Shown here piece after piece: positions 37,018 through 44,323 of a stretch of DNA of 64,000 bases (the stretch's first letter is position 1; each line of letters opens with the position of its first letter). The position numbers and the translations under genes are program-made. The stretch comes from Candidatus Kuenenia stuttgartensis (GTDB lineage Bacteria; Pseudomonadota; Alphaproteobacteria; SMXS01), in contig CALQFM020000012.1 of the NCBI GenBank assembly GCA_943329845.2, positions 1 through 64,000 of the forward strand. Direction: 5' to 3'. The notes beneath the pieces were generated by a model, which searched no databases, was not told the origin of the DNA, and saw only the letters and a list, made by a program, of their open reading frames with translations.

Positions 37018-38003
37018 GCCCGACCACACCGTCCATCAGTATCGCCATGAGCGTGTTCAACAACGCGCCCTACCTGGCCCAGGCTATCGGCGCCATGCTG
37101 GCGCAGACCCATGCCGACTTCGAGTTCCTGATCGTCAATGACGGCTCGACTGACGAGTCCGCCGCGATCATCGACGGGTTCGCGGGCCGGGACGCGCGGA
37201 TCCGCCCCATCCACCAGGAAAATCGCGGGCTTGTGGCCAGCCTGAACCGGATGCTCCACGCGGCGCGCGCGCCGCTGGTCGCCCGCATGGACGGCGACGA
37301 CGACTGTCACCCGGAGCGGCTTGCCCGGCAGGTCGCGTTCTTGGACGCGAACCCCGATCACGGCGTCGTCGGCACCCAGTCCATCTCGTTCGACGACGCC
37401 GGCAACAGGTGGGCCTCGCCGGCGTTCCCGACCAGCGATGCCGAATTGCGGACGCAAATCGCGACCCGTAACGTGATGTGCCACCCCAGCGTGGTGATGC
37501 GGCGCGACCTGGTGGTGGCAGCGGGCGGCTACCGGCGCCAGTTCATCCATTGCGAGGACCGCGACCTGTGGCTACGCCTGTCGGAGCGCTCCAGGCTCGC
37601 GAGCCTGCCGGAGGCGCTGACCTATTACCGGCGCACGCCGGGGCAGGTGAGCAACCGCCATATTGTCGCCCAGGCGCTCGGTGCCGCCATGGCGTGGCTG
37701 GCGCATACGGAACGCGAGGCGGGACGGCCCGATCCGTTCGAAGGCATGGACACGCTGCCGCCGCTGGACGATCTCGACCGGCTGCTCGGCCGCGCCGGCG
37801 TGGCCGCGTCGGTGCGCGAACGGGCGCTGCCGCAACTGATCTACACGCCGCTCGGCCTGTCGTCCGAAGCATTCCGGATGGTGCTCGATCAGGTGAGCGA
37901 GGGCGGCTCGCTTCCGCGGCCCTGGCGGCTTGTGGCGCGGCTGGTGAAGTTCGGCCAGCCGGGCAGGGCGCTCACGTTGGCGGCGGCGCTGCTGCGCGCC
38001 TGA
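37014..38003 (+). CDS. Family 2 glycosyltransferase
   Basis: 329 residues. The GT2 start is SIAMSVFNNAPYLAQAIGAM, VNDGSTDESAAIIDGF follows, and the DxD-like metal motif is in VARMDGDDDCHPER. The middle CHPSVVMRRDLVVAAGGYRR and CEDRDLWLRLSE are the usual acceptor-side segments (ED catalytic base). It transfers a sugar from a nucleotide donor to an unknown acceptor, in cell-wall or exopolysaccharide synthesis. It is coupled to the broken glycosyltransferase just upstream, so the pair may once have worked together. Its stop abuts the stop of tusA on the other strand. Confidence 0.92.
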   Translation: MSPTTPSISIAMSVFNNAPYLAQAIGAMLAQTHADFEFLIVNDGSTDESAAIIDGFAGRDARIRPIHQENRGLVASLNRMLHAARAPLVARMDGDDDCHPERLARQVAFLDANPDHGVVGTQSISFDDAGNRWASPAFPTSDAELRTQIATRNVMCHPSVVMRRDLVVAAGGYRRQFIHCEDRDLWLRLSERSRLASLPEALTYYRRTPGQVSNRHIVAQALGAAMAWLAHTEREAGRPDPFEGMDTLPPLDDLDRLLGRAGVAASVRERALPQLIYTPLGLSSEAFRMVLDQVSEGGSLPRPWRLVARLVKFGQPGRALTLAAALLRA

Positions 38004-38222
38004 TCAGGCTTTTCTCAGCCTGAACCGGAACTGCCCGCCGGTCTGCTCCCATTCCAGCAGCTCGTGACCGGTCTGCCGGCAGAAGGCGGGGAACTCGTTG
38101 ACCGAGGCGGTGTCGGTGGCCAGCACGTCGATGACGTCGCCCGCCGCCATGTCCCGCAGCGCCTTCTGCGCCCGCAGGACGGGCAGGGGGCACAGCAGGC
38201 CGGTGGCGTCGAGCACCTTCAC
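38004..38222 (-). CDS. TusA-family sulfur carrier/sulfurtransferase
   Basis: 72 residues. VLDATGLLCPLPVLRAQKAL carries the family CPxP motif, whose Cys receives persulfide sulfur. Length and the ending match TusA/SirA-like proteins, used in sulfur relay to tRNA thiouridine, molybdenum cofactor and related pathways. It is the second of a two-gene minus unit with flavin reductase; the meaning of that pairing is not clear. Confidence 0.9.
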   Translation of the reverse strand: MKVLDATGLLCPLPVLRAQKALRDMAAGDVIDVLATDTASVNEFPAFCRQTGHELLEWEQTGGQFRFRLRKA

Positions 38223-38234
38223 GCGCCGCCGGGC

Positions 38235-38738
38235 CTAGGCATCGGCGGCCGGCTGCAGGCGCACATAGGAACTGCGATGGAACAGCAGCGGGGCGGCCTC
38301 GGACACCACGTCGGTGTGCAACACGCGGCAGATGAACAGGATATGGTCGCCGGCGTCGACCCGCTGATCGATCCGGCAGTCGAAGGCGGCGAGAGCGCCG
38401 GGAATGATCGGCGCGCTGGTCTTCCACAGCTCGAACGGGATGTCGCCGAAGCTCTTGTCGCCGGGCGTCGAGAACCGCCCGGACAGGCCAACCTGCTCCT
38501 CGCACAATACGTTCACGCCGAATTCGCCGGCGGCCATGAAGTCCTCGTACTGCTCGGACTTCTTGCCCAGGCTGAACAGGATCAGGGGCGGGTCGAGCGA
38601 CACCGACGTGAACGAGTTCATGGTCAGGCCGATGGGCCCGCCGGCGCGGTTGCGCGTGGTGACGACCGTGACGCCGGTCGCGAAACACGAGAAGGCGCGG
38701 CGCAGGGCCTTTGGGTCGATGCTGTCGCTGTCTTCCAT
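38235..38738 (-). CDS. Flavin reductase family protein
   Basis: 167 residues from ATG 38738 (GGACGG upstream; ATG 38771 would add 11 residues but lacks a ribosome-binding site). FATGVTVVTTRN, GLTMNSFTSVSLDPPLILFS and FGVNVLCEEQ are the conserved flavin-binding pieces of the HpaC/NTAB-like split-barrel. It uses NAD(P)H to reduce free FMN or FAD for a two-component monooxygenase. A partner could be the ACAD-like hydroxylase at 57706, which belongs to a class needing reduced flavin; they are far apart here, so this is only a suggestion. Confidence 0.88.
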   Translation of the reverse strand: MEDSDSIDPKALRRAFSCFATGVTVVTTRNRAGGPIGLTMNSFTSVSLDPPLILFSLGKKSEQYEDFMAAGEFGVNVLCEEQVGLSGRFSTPGDKSFGDIPFELWKTSAPIIPGALAAFDCRIDQRVDAGDHILFICRVLHTDVVSEAAPLLFHRSSYVRLQPAADA

Positions 38739-38862
38739 CGTGATTCCGTCCGCGATCCAATCCGCCGCCATTGATTTCAGAAGTCGGCGGCAAGTGCAAG
38801 GTTCGCGGCGGTTGCGCCGCCGGGCCGGCCTGCGCATATTGCGCTGCAAGAGCAGGAGCAAC

Positions 38863-39432
38863 ATGATGCCGCTTTCAGAGCCGCAGCCCGGGCGCAAGCC
38901 GCTGCACACCCGCACCATCGTGATGGACGCCTTCTATCGAGAGGACGGGCTGTGGGACATCGAGGGCAGGGTCACCGACGTCAAGAACTATGCCTATGAC
39001 AGCCATGTGCGCGGCCAGGTCGACTCCGGCGACCGGGTGCACGACATGTTCATCCGCATGACGCTGGACGACCATTTCACCGTGCAGGGTATCGAGGTGA
39101 AGATGGACGTCTTCCCGTTCTCGATCTGCAACGAGGTGGAGCCCAATTTCCAGGAGTTGGTCGGGCTGAAGGTCGGCTCCGGCTGGATGAAGAACGTGCG
39201 CGAGCGGGTCGGCGGCAAGCATGGCTGTACCCATGTGGTCGAATTGTTCGGCCCGATGGCGACGGTGGCGTTCCAGTCGATCCCCAGCTATTCCCGCATC
39301 CGCGATGCCGACAAGCCGAAGGACCCGAACGCGCCCAAGCGCAAGCCGTTCTCCATCGGCGGCTGCCATTCCTGGGCCTATGACAGCCCGATCACGAAAA
39401 AGCTGGCACCGGACTGGTACCGCGAGGATTAG
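38863..39432 (+). CDS. DUF2889 domain-containing protein
   Basis: 189 residues. HTRTIVMDAFYREDGLWDIE, VHDMFIRMTLDDHFTVQGIE, EVEPNFQELVGLKVGSGW, and GCTHVVELFGPMATVAFQS are the conserved blocks of the DUF2889 family. There is no known enzymatic role; members often lie near aromatic or steroid catabolism genes in alphaproteobacteria, from memory. AGGAG precedes two consecutive ATGs (38863, 38866). Its stop overlaps that of the convergent ccdB gene. I see no signal peptide. Confidence 0.85.
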   Translation: MMPLSEPQPGRKPLHTRTIVMDAFYREDGLWDIEGRVTDVKNYAYDSHVRGQVDSGDRVHDMFIRMTLDDHFTVQGIEVKMDVFPFSICNEVEPNFQELVGLKVGSGWMKNVRERVGGKHGCTHVVELFGPMATVAFQSIPSYSRIRDADKPKDPNAPKRKPFSIGGCHSWAYDSPITKKLAPDWYRED

Positions 39433-39743
39433 AAGCCGACGATCAGGAAATCCATCGCGGCAATGAATACGTCCCGTTGGTGACCGAGAGACGTGACTTT
39501 AGCGCCCAGCCTCGACTTGGGAATGCCGGCCATTTGCGGCATGGCGACCAGATAGTCTCTGTCTCCAAGGGTGACCACAGGTGCGAGCTTTGCTGGCAGG
39601 TTTCCGAGAGCGCCCAGGCTGTAGAGCGGCGCGACCAGCCGCGTCGCCAGATAGTCGACGAAGTCGCTTTGCAGGATGATAAAGAAGGCAGGCTGATTGG
39701 GTTGCGAAGCGTTCGGATTTTGATGGACGTCGAATTGCGCCAT
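39429..39743 (-). CDS. ccdB: CcdB-family toxin
   Basis: 104 residues. MAQFDVHQNPN, FFIILQSDFVDYLATRLVAPL and LAPVVTLGDRDYLVAMPQMAGIP align with CcdB. In F-plasmid CcdB, the last residues Trp-Gly-Ile contact DNA gyrase; here the end is MDFLIVGF, with Val and Phe at those spots. So gyrase poisoning is likely but not certain. It is second in the ccdA-ccdB operon, six bases after the antitoxin stop. It should be neutralised by CcdA. Confidence 0.88.
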   Translation of the reverse strand: MAQFDVHQNPNASQPNQPAFFIILQSDFVDYLATRLVAPLYSLGALGNLPAKLAPVVTLGDRDYLVAMPQMAGIPKSRLGAKVTSLGHQRDVFIAAMDFLIVGF

Positions 39744-39749
39744 GGCTGA

Positions 39750-39992
39750 TCAGAACGAACGCAGGCCATCGCTGAAGACGCCATTTTCCTCGACGAAACG
39801 ATTGTATTGGTCGAGCGCTTCTCGATTCTCATCTTCCCATTGCCGCTTCCTCTCGTCCCAGACAGCCTTCTTTAGGCCATCCTCGAAAACCTGGGAAAGG
39901 TTGAGGCCCATGGACCTTGCAAGTTCAACCAATTCAATATCAGCGGTCAAATTGACGGCCTTGCGCTTGGAGACATTTTCGACGCGATTCAT
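39750..39992 (-). CDS. ccdA: CcdA-family antitoxin
   Basis: 80 residues from ATG 39992, with AAGGAG eight bases upstream (a GTG at 40001 would overlap that site). The N-terminal ribbon-helix-helix half (VSKRKAVNLTADIELVELAR, LNLSQVFEDGLKKAV) binds the operator. The C-terminal half (WEDENREALDQYNRFVEENG, ending GVFSDGLRSF) is the disordered CcdB-binding tail. The gene lies just downstream of three phased ATGCGCA repeats that are likely its operator. Confidence 0.9.
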   Translation of the reverse strand: MNRVENVSKRKAVNLTADIELVELARSMGLNLSQVFEDGLKKAVWDERKRQWEDENREALDQYNRFVEENGVFSDGLRSF

Positions 39993-39993
39993 G

Positions 39994-40027
39994 ATGCGCA
40001 CTCCTTATGCGCATAAGCTATGCGCAT
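39994..40027 (-). promoter_or_regulatory. Phased operator upstream of ccdA
   Basis: Three copies of ATGCGCAY sit at 39994-40001, 40007-40014 and 40020-40027, exactly 13 bases apart. The last two are perfect ATGCGCAT palindromes and the middle one extends to the 12-bp palindrome TTATGCGCATAA. It covers the ribosome-binding site and the stretch just upstream, as expected for CcdA/CcdB autorepression. A ribbon-helix-helix dimer per site is inferred. Confidence 0.65.
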
Positions 40028-40040
40028 CAATTCGGTGTGT

Positions 40041-40703
40041 CTAGCCAACAAGTCCGGTCAAGTCGATCGCTTCCTGCCATGAACTGATGCGCGGCAGGCA
40101 GGCGATCTCCACCGTGCCCACGAAGCGGCCAAGGGAAGCCTGTGTTTCCGCCAGCGGAACCGGGCTGTCCGGTGACTCGGAGATGATGATGCCGGTGACC
40201 CTGACACGCCGGTTGTTGAGTGCTTCAAGCGTCGCGATTGTGTGGCTCAGCGTGCCCAAATATGAGCCGCAGACCAGCAGGGCCGGGATCGACAGTTCGG
40301 CGATCCAGTCGGCGACCGTGTGGTTATCGGTGAGCGGCACGAAGGCGCCGCCGACACCTTCGATCAGCGTATGATCCGTCTGCTCGGGGCCGTCGGAAAA
40401 CTCGATCAGCTTCAGGAAGTCGATGGTGCGGCCCTCACGAATCGCCGCCATGTCGGGCGAGATCGGCTCGGCGAAGCGCCAGGGCGAGATGTCCGCGATC
40501 GTTTCCGGCGTCACCGGCCGGTCCATCGCCCGCAGCAACTCGGCGGTGTCACTTTCGGCCAGGGTTTCGTCGGTGAAGCCGCTGATAACCGGTTTCAGCG
40601 CGCGTACCGTCTTGCCCCTCGCCCGCAGCTGCCGGGTCAGCACGCTGGTCACCAGCGTCTTGCCGATGCCGGTGCCCGTCGCGGTGATGAAGGTGCTGGT
40701 CAT
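40041..40703 (-). CDS. bioD: Dethiobiotin synthetase
   Basis: 220 residues. The P-loop is TATGTGIGKTLVTSVL, followed by KPVISGF and EGVGGAFVPLTDNHTVADW, which bind diaminopelargonate and phosphate. It uses ATP and CO2 to close the ureido ring of dethiobiotin. It overlaps bioF by ATGA, so bioF-bioD is one unit. It closes the biotin block here; bioC and bioH are not in the window. Confidence 0.93.
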   Translation of the reverse strand: MTSTFITATGTGIGKTLVTSVLTRQLRARGKTVRALKPVISGFTDETLAESDTAELLRAMDRPVTPETIADISPWRFAEPISPDMAAIREGRTIDFLKLIEFSDGPEQTDHTLIEGVGGAFVPLTDNHTVADWIAELSIPALLVCGSYLGTLSHTIATLEALNNRRVRVTGIIISESPDSPVPLAETQASLGRFVGTVEIACLPRISSWQEAIDLTGLVG

Positions 40704-41854
40704 CCGGCCAGTCCCAGCTCGCGCATGGACGACACCAGTCCGTCGATTTCGGATTCAGTATGGGCCGAAGAGAACGTCACGCGCAGCCGCGCCGTGCCGT
40801 CGGGCACGGTCGGCGGGCGGATGCCGGTCACCAGGTAGCCGCGCTCCTGCAGCGCGGCCGAAGCCTCCATCACCCGCCGCGCCTCGCCGAGGATGACGGG
40901 CACGATGGGGCTCACCGGCGCAGGCAGGTTGAGCGCGGTGCAGAACCGGGCGGCGTTCCTCACCGGCCGCGCGCACATCTCCGGATCACGCTCGATGATC
41001 TCCAGCGCCTTGATGGCGGCGGCGATGGTGCCCGGCGGCAGGCCGGTCGAATAGACGAAGCTGCGGCCCCGGTTGCGGATCAGGTCGGCGACCGGCTGGC
41101 TCGCACAGAGATAGCCGCCATAGGCGCCGATGGCCTTCGACAGCGTGCCCATCTGCAGCGGGACGTCGGATTTAGTCGCGCCAAGGAAGCTGCTGCCGCG
41201 GCCGCCGCCGACGACGCCCAGGCCGTGCGCGTCGTCGGTCATCAGCCAGGCGTCGTATTCGCGGGCGAGATCGGCGAGGCCGTCGATGGGTGCGAGGTCA
41301 CCGTCCATGCTGAACACGCCATCGACGGCGATCAGGCAGGCGCCGTGCGCGGCGCGGTGCTCGCGCAGCAGGGCGCGGGCATGGTCCAGGTCGTTGTGGC
41401 GGAACACGTGCGCGGCCGCGCCGCTCATCCGGCCGCCGGCGAACAGGCAGGAATGGTTCAGTTCGTCCTGCAGGATCAGGTCGCCGTCGCCGACAAGGCA
41501 GGGAATCACGCCGACATTGGTCAGGTAGCCGCTGCCGAATACCAGGCAGTCTGAGGTCTGCTTCCAGCGGGCCAGCCGTGCTTCCAGCGCATCGTAGAGC
41601 GGCGTGTTGCCCGAGATCAGCCGCGAGCCGCCGGAGCCCGCGCCGTAGCGGGATGTCGCCTCGCGCGCCGCCTCGATCACCTCGGGATGGTGCGACAGGC
41701 TGAGATAATCGTTGCAGCAGAACGAGATGAGGTCGCGGCCGCCGCGCCGCGCGCCGGTCTCGCCGAAACGGTCGGTCGGGATCATCCGGCGGCGCAGGCC
41801 CTGGGCCTCCAGCCGCTCCAGTTTTTCGCGGGCAAAGTCATCGAGCGATGTCAT
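40700..41854 (-). CDS. bioF: 8-amino-7-oxononanoate synthase
   Basis: 384 residues, a PLP alpha-oxoamine synthase. LISFCCNDYLSLSHHPEV, SGSGYLTNVGVIPCLVGDGD, DDAHGLGVVG and QMGTLSKAIGAYGGYL (PLP-Lys in TLSKA) are all present. It condenses pimeloyl-CoA or pimeloyl-ACP with alanine. It is divergent from bioB by 116 bases, so one control region serves all four genes. Confidence 0.93.
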   Translation of the reverse strand: MTSLDDFAREKLERLEAQGLRRRMIPTDRFGETGARRGGRDLISFCCNDYLSLSHHPEVIEAAREATSRYGAGSGGSRLISGNTPLYDALEARLARWKQTSDCLVFGSGYLTNVGVIPCLVGDGDLILQDELNHSCLFAGGRMSGAAAHVFRHNDLDHARALLREHRAAHGACLIAVDGVFSMDGDLAPIDGLADLAREYDAWLMTDDAHGLGVVGGGRGSSFLGATKSDVPLQMGTLSKAIGAYGGYLCASQPVADLIRNRGRSFVYSTGLPPGTIAAAIKALEIIERDPEMCARPVRNAARFCTALNLPAPVSPIVPVILGEARRVMEASAALQERGYLVTGIRPPTVPDGTARLRVTFSSAHTESEIDGLVSSMRELGLAG

Positions 41855-41970
41855 GGCGCGTCATGTATCATAGTCGCCCAGAAGTGGACAGGCGCGGCGA
41901 TATCGTTGCCGCGTGGCTTGACAGATGAGGCGGTCGCGGCAAGGGTAGCCGCGAATTCCGGAGGATGCCG
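41855..41970. promoter_or_regulatory. bioF/bioB divergent control region
   Basis: 116 bases between starts. It holds an imperfect inverted repeat CGCGGC-N9-GCCGCG (41893-41913). I did not see an alphaproteobacterial BioR box (TTATMKATAA) or a BirA box. It must contain both promoters; their positions cannot be fixed by eye. Confidence 0.4.
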
Positions 41971-42954
41971 ATGACCGATACAATCCGCCACGACTGGACG
42001 CTCGGGGAAATCACGGCGCTATTCGATCTGCCGTTCAGCGACCTGATGTTCCGCGCCCAGGGCGTGCACCGGCGGAACTTCGATCCGAACAAGGTCCAGC
42101 TCAGCACCCTGCTGTCGATCAAGACCGGTGGCTGCGCCGAGGATTGCGCCTATTGCCCGCAGGCGGCGCGTTACGACACTGGCGTCGACGCAGGCAAGCT
42201 GCTGCCGCTCGAAGAGGTGCTGGCCGACGCGAGCCGCGCTCGAGACGCGGGCGCGTCACGTTATTGCATGGGCGCGGCATGGCGCTCGCCCAAGGACAAG
42301 GACCTGGACAAGGTGATCGAGATGGTGCGCGGTGTGCGCGCCATGGGCCTCGAGACCTGCGTCACGCTCGGCATGCTCAAGGCCGAGCAGGCGAAGCGGC
42401 TGAAGGACGCCGGCCTCGACTACTACAACCACAACATCGACACCTCGGAAGAGTTCTACGGCGAGATCATCACCACCCGCTGCTACGAGGACCGGCTGGA
42501 GACGCTGGAGCACGTGCGCGACGCCGGGCTCAGCGTCTGCTGCGGCGGCATCGTCGGCATGGGCGAATCGCGCGACGACCGCGCCGGCATGCTGATGACG
42601 CTGGCCAACCTGCCGAAGCACCCCGAAAGCGTGCCGATCAACATGCTGGTGCAGGTCGAGGGTACGCCGCTGTTCGGCGCCGAGGCGCTCGATCATTTCG
42701 AGTTCGTCCGCACCATCGCCGTCGCCCGCATCATGATGCCCGAGAGCTTCGTGCGCCTGTCCGCCGGCCGCGAGACCATGGACGACGCGGTACAGGCGCT
42801 GTGCTTCCTGGCCGGCGCCAACTCGATCTTCTATGGCGAGAAGCTGCTGACCACGCCGAACCCGGAGAACGACCGCGACGCCCGCCTGTTCGACCGGCTG
42901 GGCATCGCGCCGCTGGCCATGGAAGACCTCGCGGCGCGCCACGCGGCGGAATGA
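41971..42954 (+). CDS. bioB: Biotin synthase
   Basis: 327 residues from ATG 41971 (GGAGG six bases upstream; ATG 41965 would lie within it). The radical SAM motif [19 protein letters not shown] has the CxxxCxxC cluster. [16 protein letters not shown] and [14 protein letters not shown]-like segments, ending [17 protein letters not shown], complete the TIM barrel. It inserts sulfur into dethiobiotin using a [2Fe-2S] cluster (Arg in RLSAGRETM). The stop overlaps bioA by ATGA. Confidence 0.95.
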   Translation: MTDTIRHDWTLGEITALFDLPFSDLMFRAQGVHRRNFDPNKVQLSTLLSIKTGGCAEDCAYCPQAARYDTGVDAGKLLPLEEVLADASRARDAGASRYCMGAAWRSPKDKDLDKVIEMVRGVRAMGLETCVTLGMLKAEQAKRLKDAGLDYYNHNIDTSEEFYGEIITTRCYEDRLETLEHVRDAGLSVCCGGIVGMGESRDDRAGMLMTLANLPKHPESVPINMLVQVEGTPLFGAEALDHFEFVRTIAVARIMMPESFVRLSAGRETMDDAVQALCFLAGANSIFYGEKLLTTPNPENDRDARLFDRLGIAPLAMEDLAARHAAE

Positions 42955-44249
42955 CGTCATCCACCACCCCAAGGCTGCCCAACGCGGCGCCGGAATGGCT
43001 CCGCGACGGCTACCAGCACATCTGGATGCCGTACACCCAGATGCAGACCACGCCGCCGCCGGTGGCGGTGACGAGGACCGACGGCGTCCGGCTGACGCTG
43101 GCCGACGGGCGCGAACTGATCGATGGCACCGCGTCGTGGTGGACAGCCTGCCACGGCTACAACCACCCGCACATCGTCGCCGCCATGCAGAAGCAGGTCG
43201 CCGAGATGCCGCACGTCATGTTCGGCGGGCTGGCGCATGAGCCGGCGTTCCGGCTGGCGTCGCGCCTCGCCGCGCTGACGCCGGGCGACCTGGACCGGGT
43301 GTTCTTCGCCGAGGGCGGCTCGGTCGCCGTCGAGGTCGCCATGAAGATGGCGCTGCAATACTTCATCAACCGGAGACAGGCCGAGCGGAGCAAATTCGTC
43401 AGCTTCTTCGGCGGCTATCACGGCGACACCTTCGCGGCCATGTCGGTGTGCGATCCCGAGGACGGCATGCACGCGCTGTTCAGGGACGCCATGCCGCAGA
43501 ACTATGTCACCGCGCTGCCGGAGACGCCGGAGCAGCAGGACGCATTCAACCTGTTCATGGACGAAAACGTCCACCGTATCGCCGCGGTCATCGTCGAGCC
43601 GCTGGTGCAGGGCGCCGGCGGCATGCAGTTCCACGGCGCCGAGGTGCTGCGCTGTCTGCGCGAGGCCTGCGACCGGACCGGCGCGCTGCTGATCTTCGAC
43701 GAAATCTTCACCGGTTTCGGCCGGACCGGGGCGATGTTCGCCGCCGAGGCCGCCGGTGTGATTCCGGACATCATGTGTATCGGCAAGGCGCTTACCGGCG
43801 GCACCACCCCGCTATCGGCGGCCATCGCCCGCGAGCATGTATTCGAGGCGTTCCTCAGCGATGATCCGCAGGCGGCGCTGATGCACGGCCCCACCTTCAT
43901 GGCCAATCCGCTGGCCTGCGCGGCCGCCAACGCGGCACTCGACCTGTTCGAGCGGGATCCCTGGCGCGAGAACGTGGCGCGGATCGAGGCCCAGATGCGG
44001 CGCGAGCTGGAGCCCTGCCGGGCGTTGCCGGGCGTTGTCGACGTGCGGGTGATGGGCGCCGTCGCGGCGGTCCAGCTCGAAGACCTGAGCGACAAGGAAG
44101 CGCTGAAGGCCCGGTTCATGGACGAGGGCGTCTGGCTGCGGCCGTTCGGCGACATCGTCTACCTGACGCCGCCCTTCATTATCGGCGAGGAGGATCTTCG
44201 ACGGTTGACCGGCGCCATAGTCGGCGTACTTTCGGCGCGGGGCTGCTGA
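42951..44249 (+). CDS. bioA: Adenosylmethionine-8-amino-7-oxononanoate aminotransferase
   Basis: 432 residues. A class III PLP transaminase, with [13 protein letters not shown] and [13 protein letters not shown] at the start, [18 protein letters not shown]-Lys in [14 protein letters not shown] and [19 protein letters not shown]. It transfers an amino group from S-adenosylmethionine to make 7,8-diaminopelargonate. It follows bioB directly and completes the four biotin ring-assembly enzymes, but the pimelate-forming genes are elsewhere. Confidence 0.94.
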   Translation: MTSSTTPRLPNAAPEWLRDGYQHIWMPYTQMQTTPPPVAVTRTDGVRLTLADGRELIDGTASWWTACHGYNHPHIVAAMQKQVAEMPHVMFGGLAHEPAFRLASRLAALTPGDLDRVFFAEGGSVAVEVAMKMALQYFINRRQAERSKFVSFFGGYHGDTFAAMSVCDPEDGMHALFRDAMPQNYVTALPETPEQQDAFNLFMDENVHRIAAVIVEPLVQGAGGMQFHGAEVLRCLREACDRTGALLIFDEIFTGFGRTGAMFAAEAAGVIPDIMCIGKALTGGTTPLSAAIAREHVFEAFLSDDPQAALMHGPTFMANPLACAAANAALDLFERDPWRENVARIEAQMRRELEPCRALPGVVDVRVMGAVAAVQLEDLSDKEALKARFMDEGVWLRPFGDIVYLTPPFIIGEEDLRRLTGAIVGVLSARGC

Positions 44250-44323
44250 TACCGCGCGCGGAAAACTCTTTTCCGTTGCGCCTTCGAACCAATATAAAAT
44301 GCGCAAGATCGGAAAGCGCCCCA

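Noticed and set aside
41855-41970. BioR or BirA operator in the biotin divergent region
   Set aside because: I looked for TTATMKATAA-like and BirA-like boxes and saw none; only an imperfect CGCGGC inverted repeat.
44251-44280. Hairpin CGGAAAA-CTC-TTTTCCG after bioA
   Set aside because: Only seven base pairs with weak stem and no T-run after it; not enough for a terminator call.
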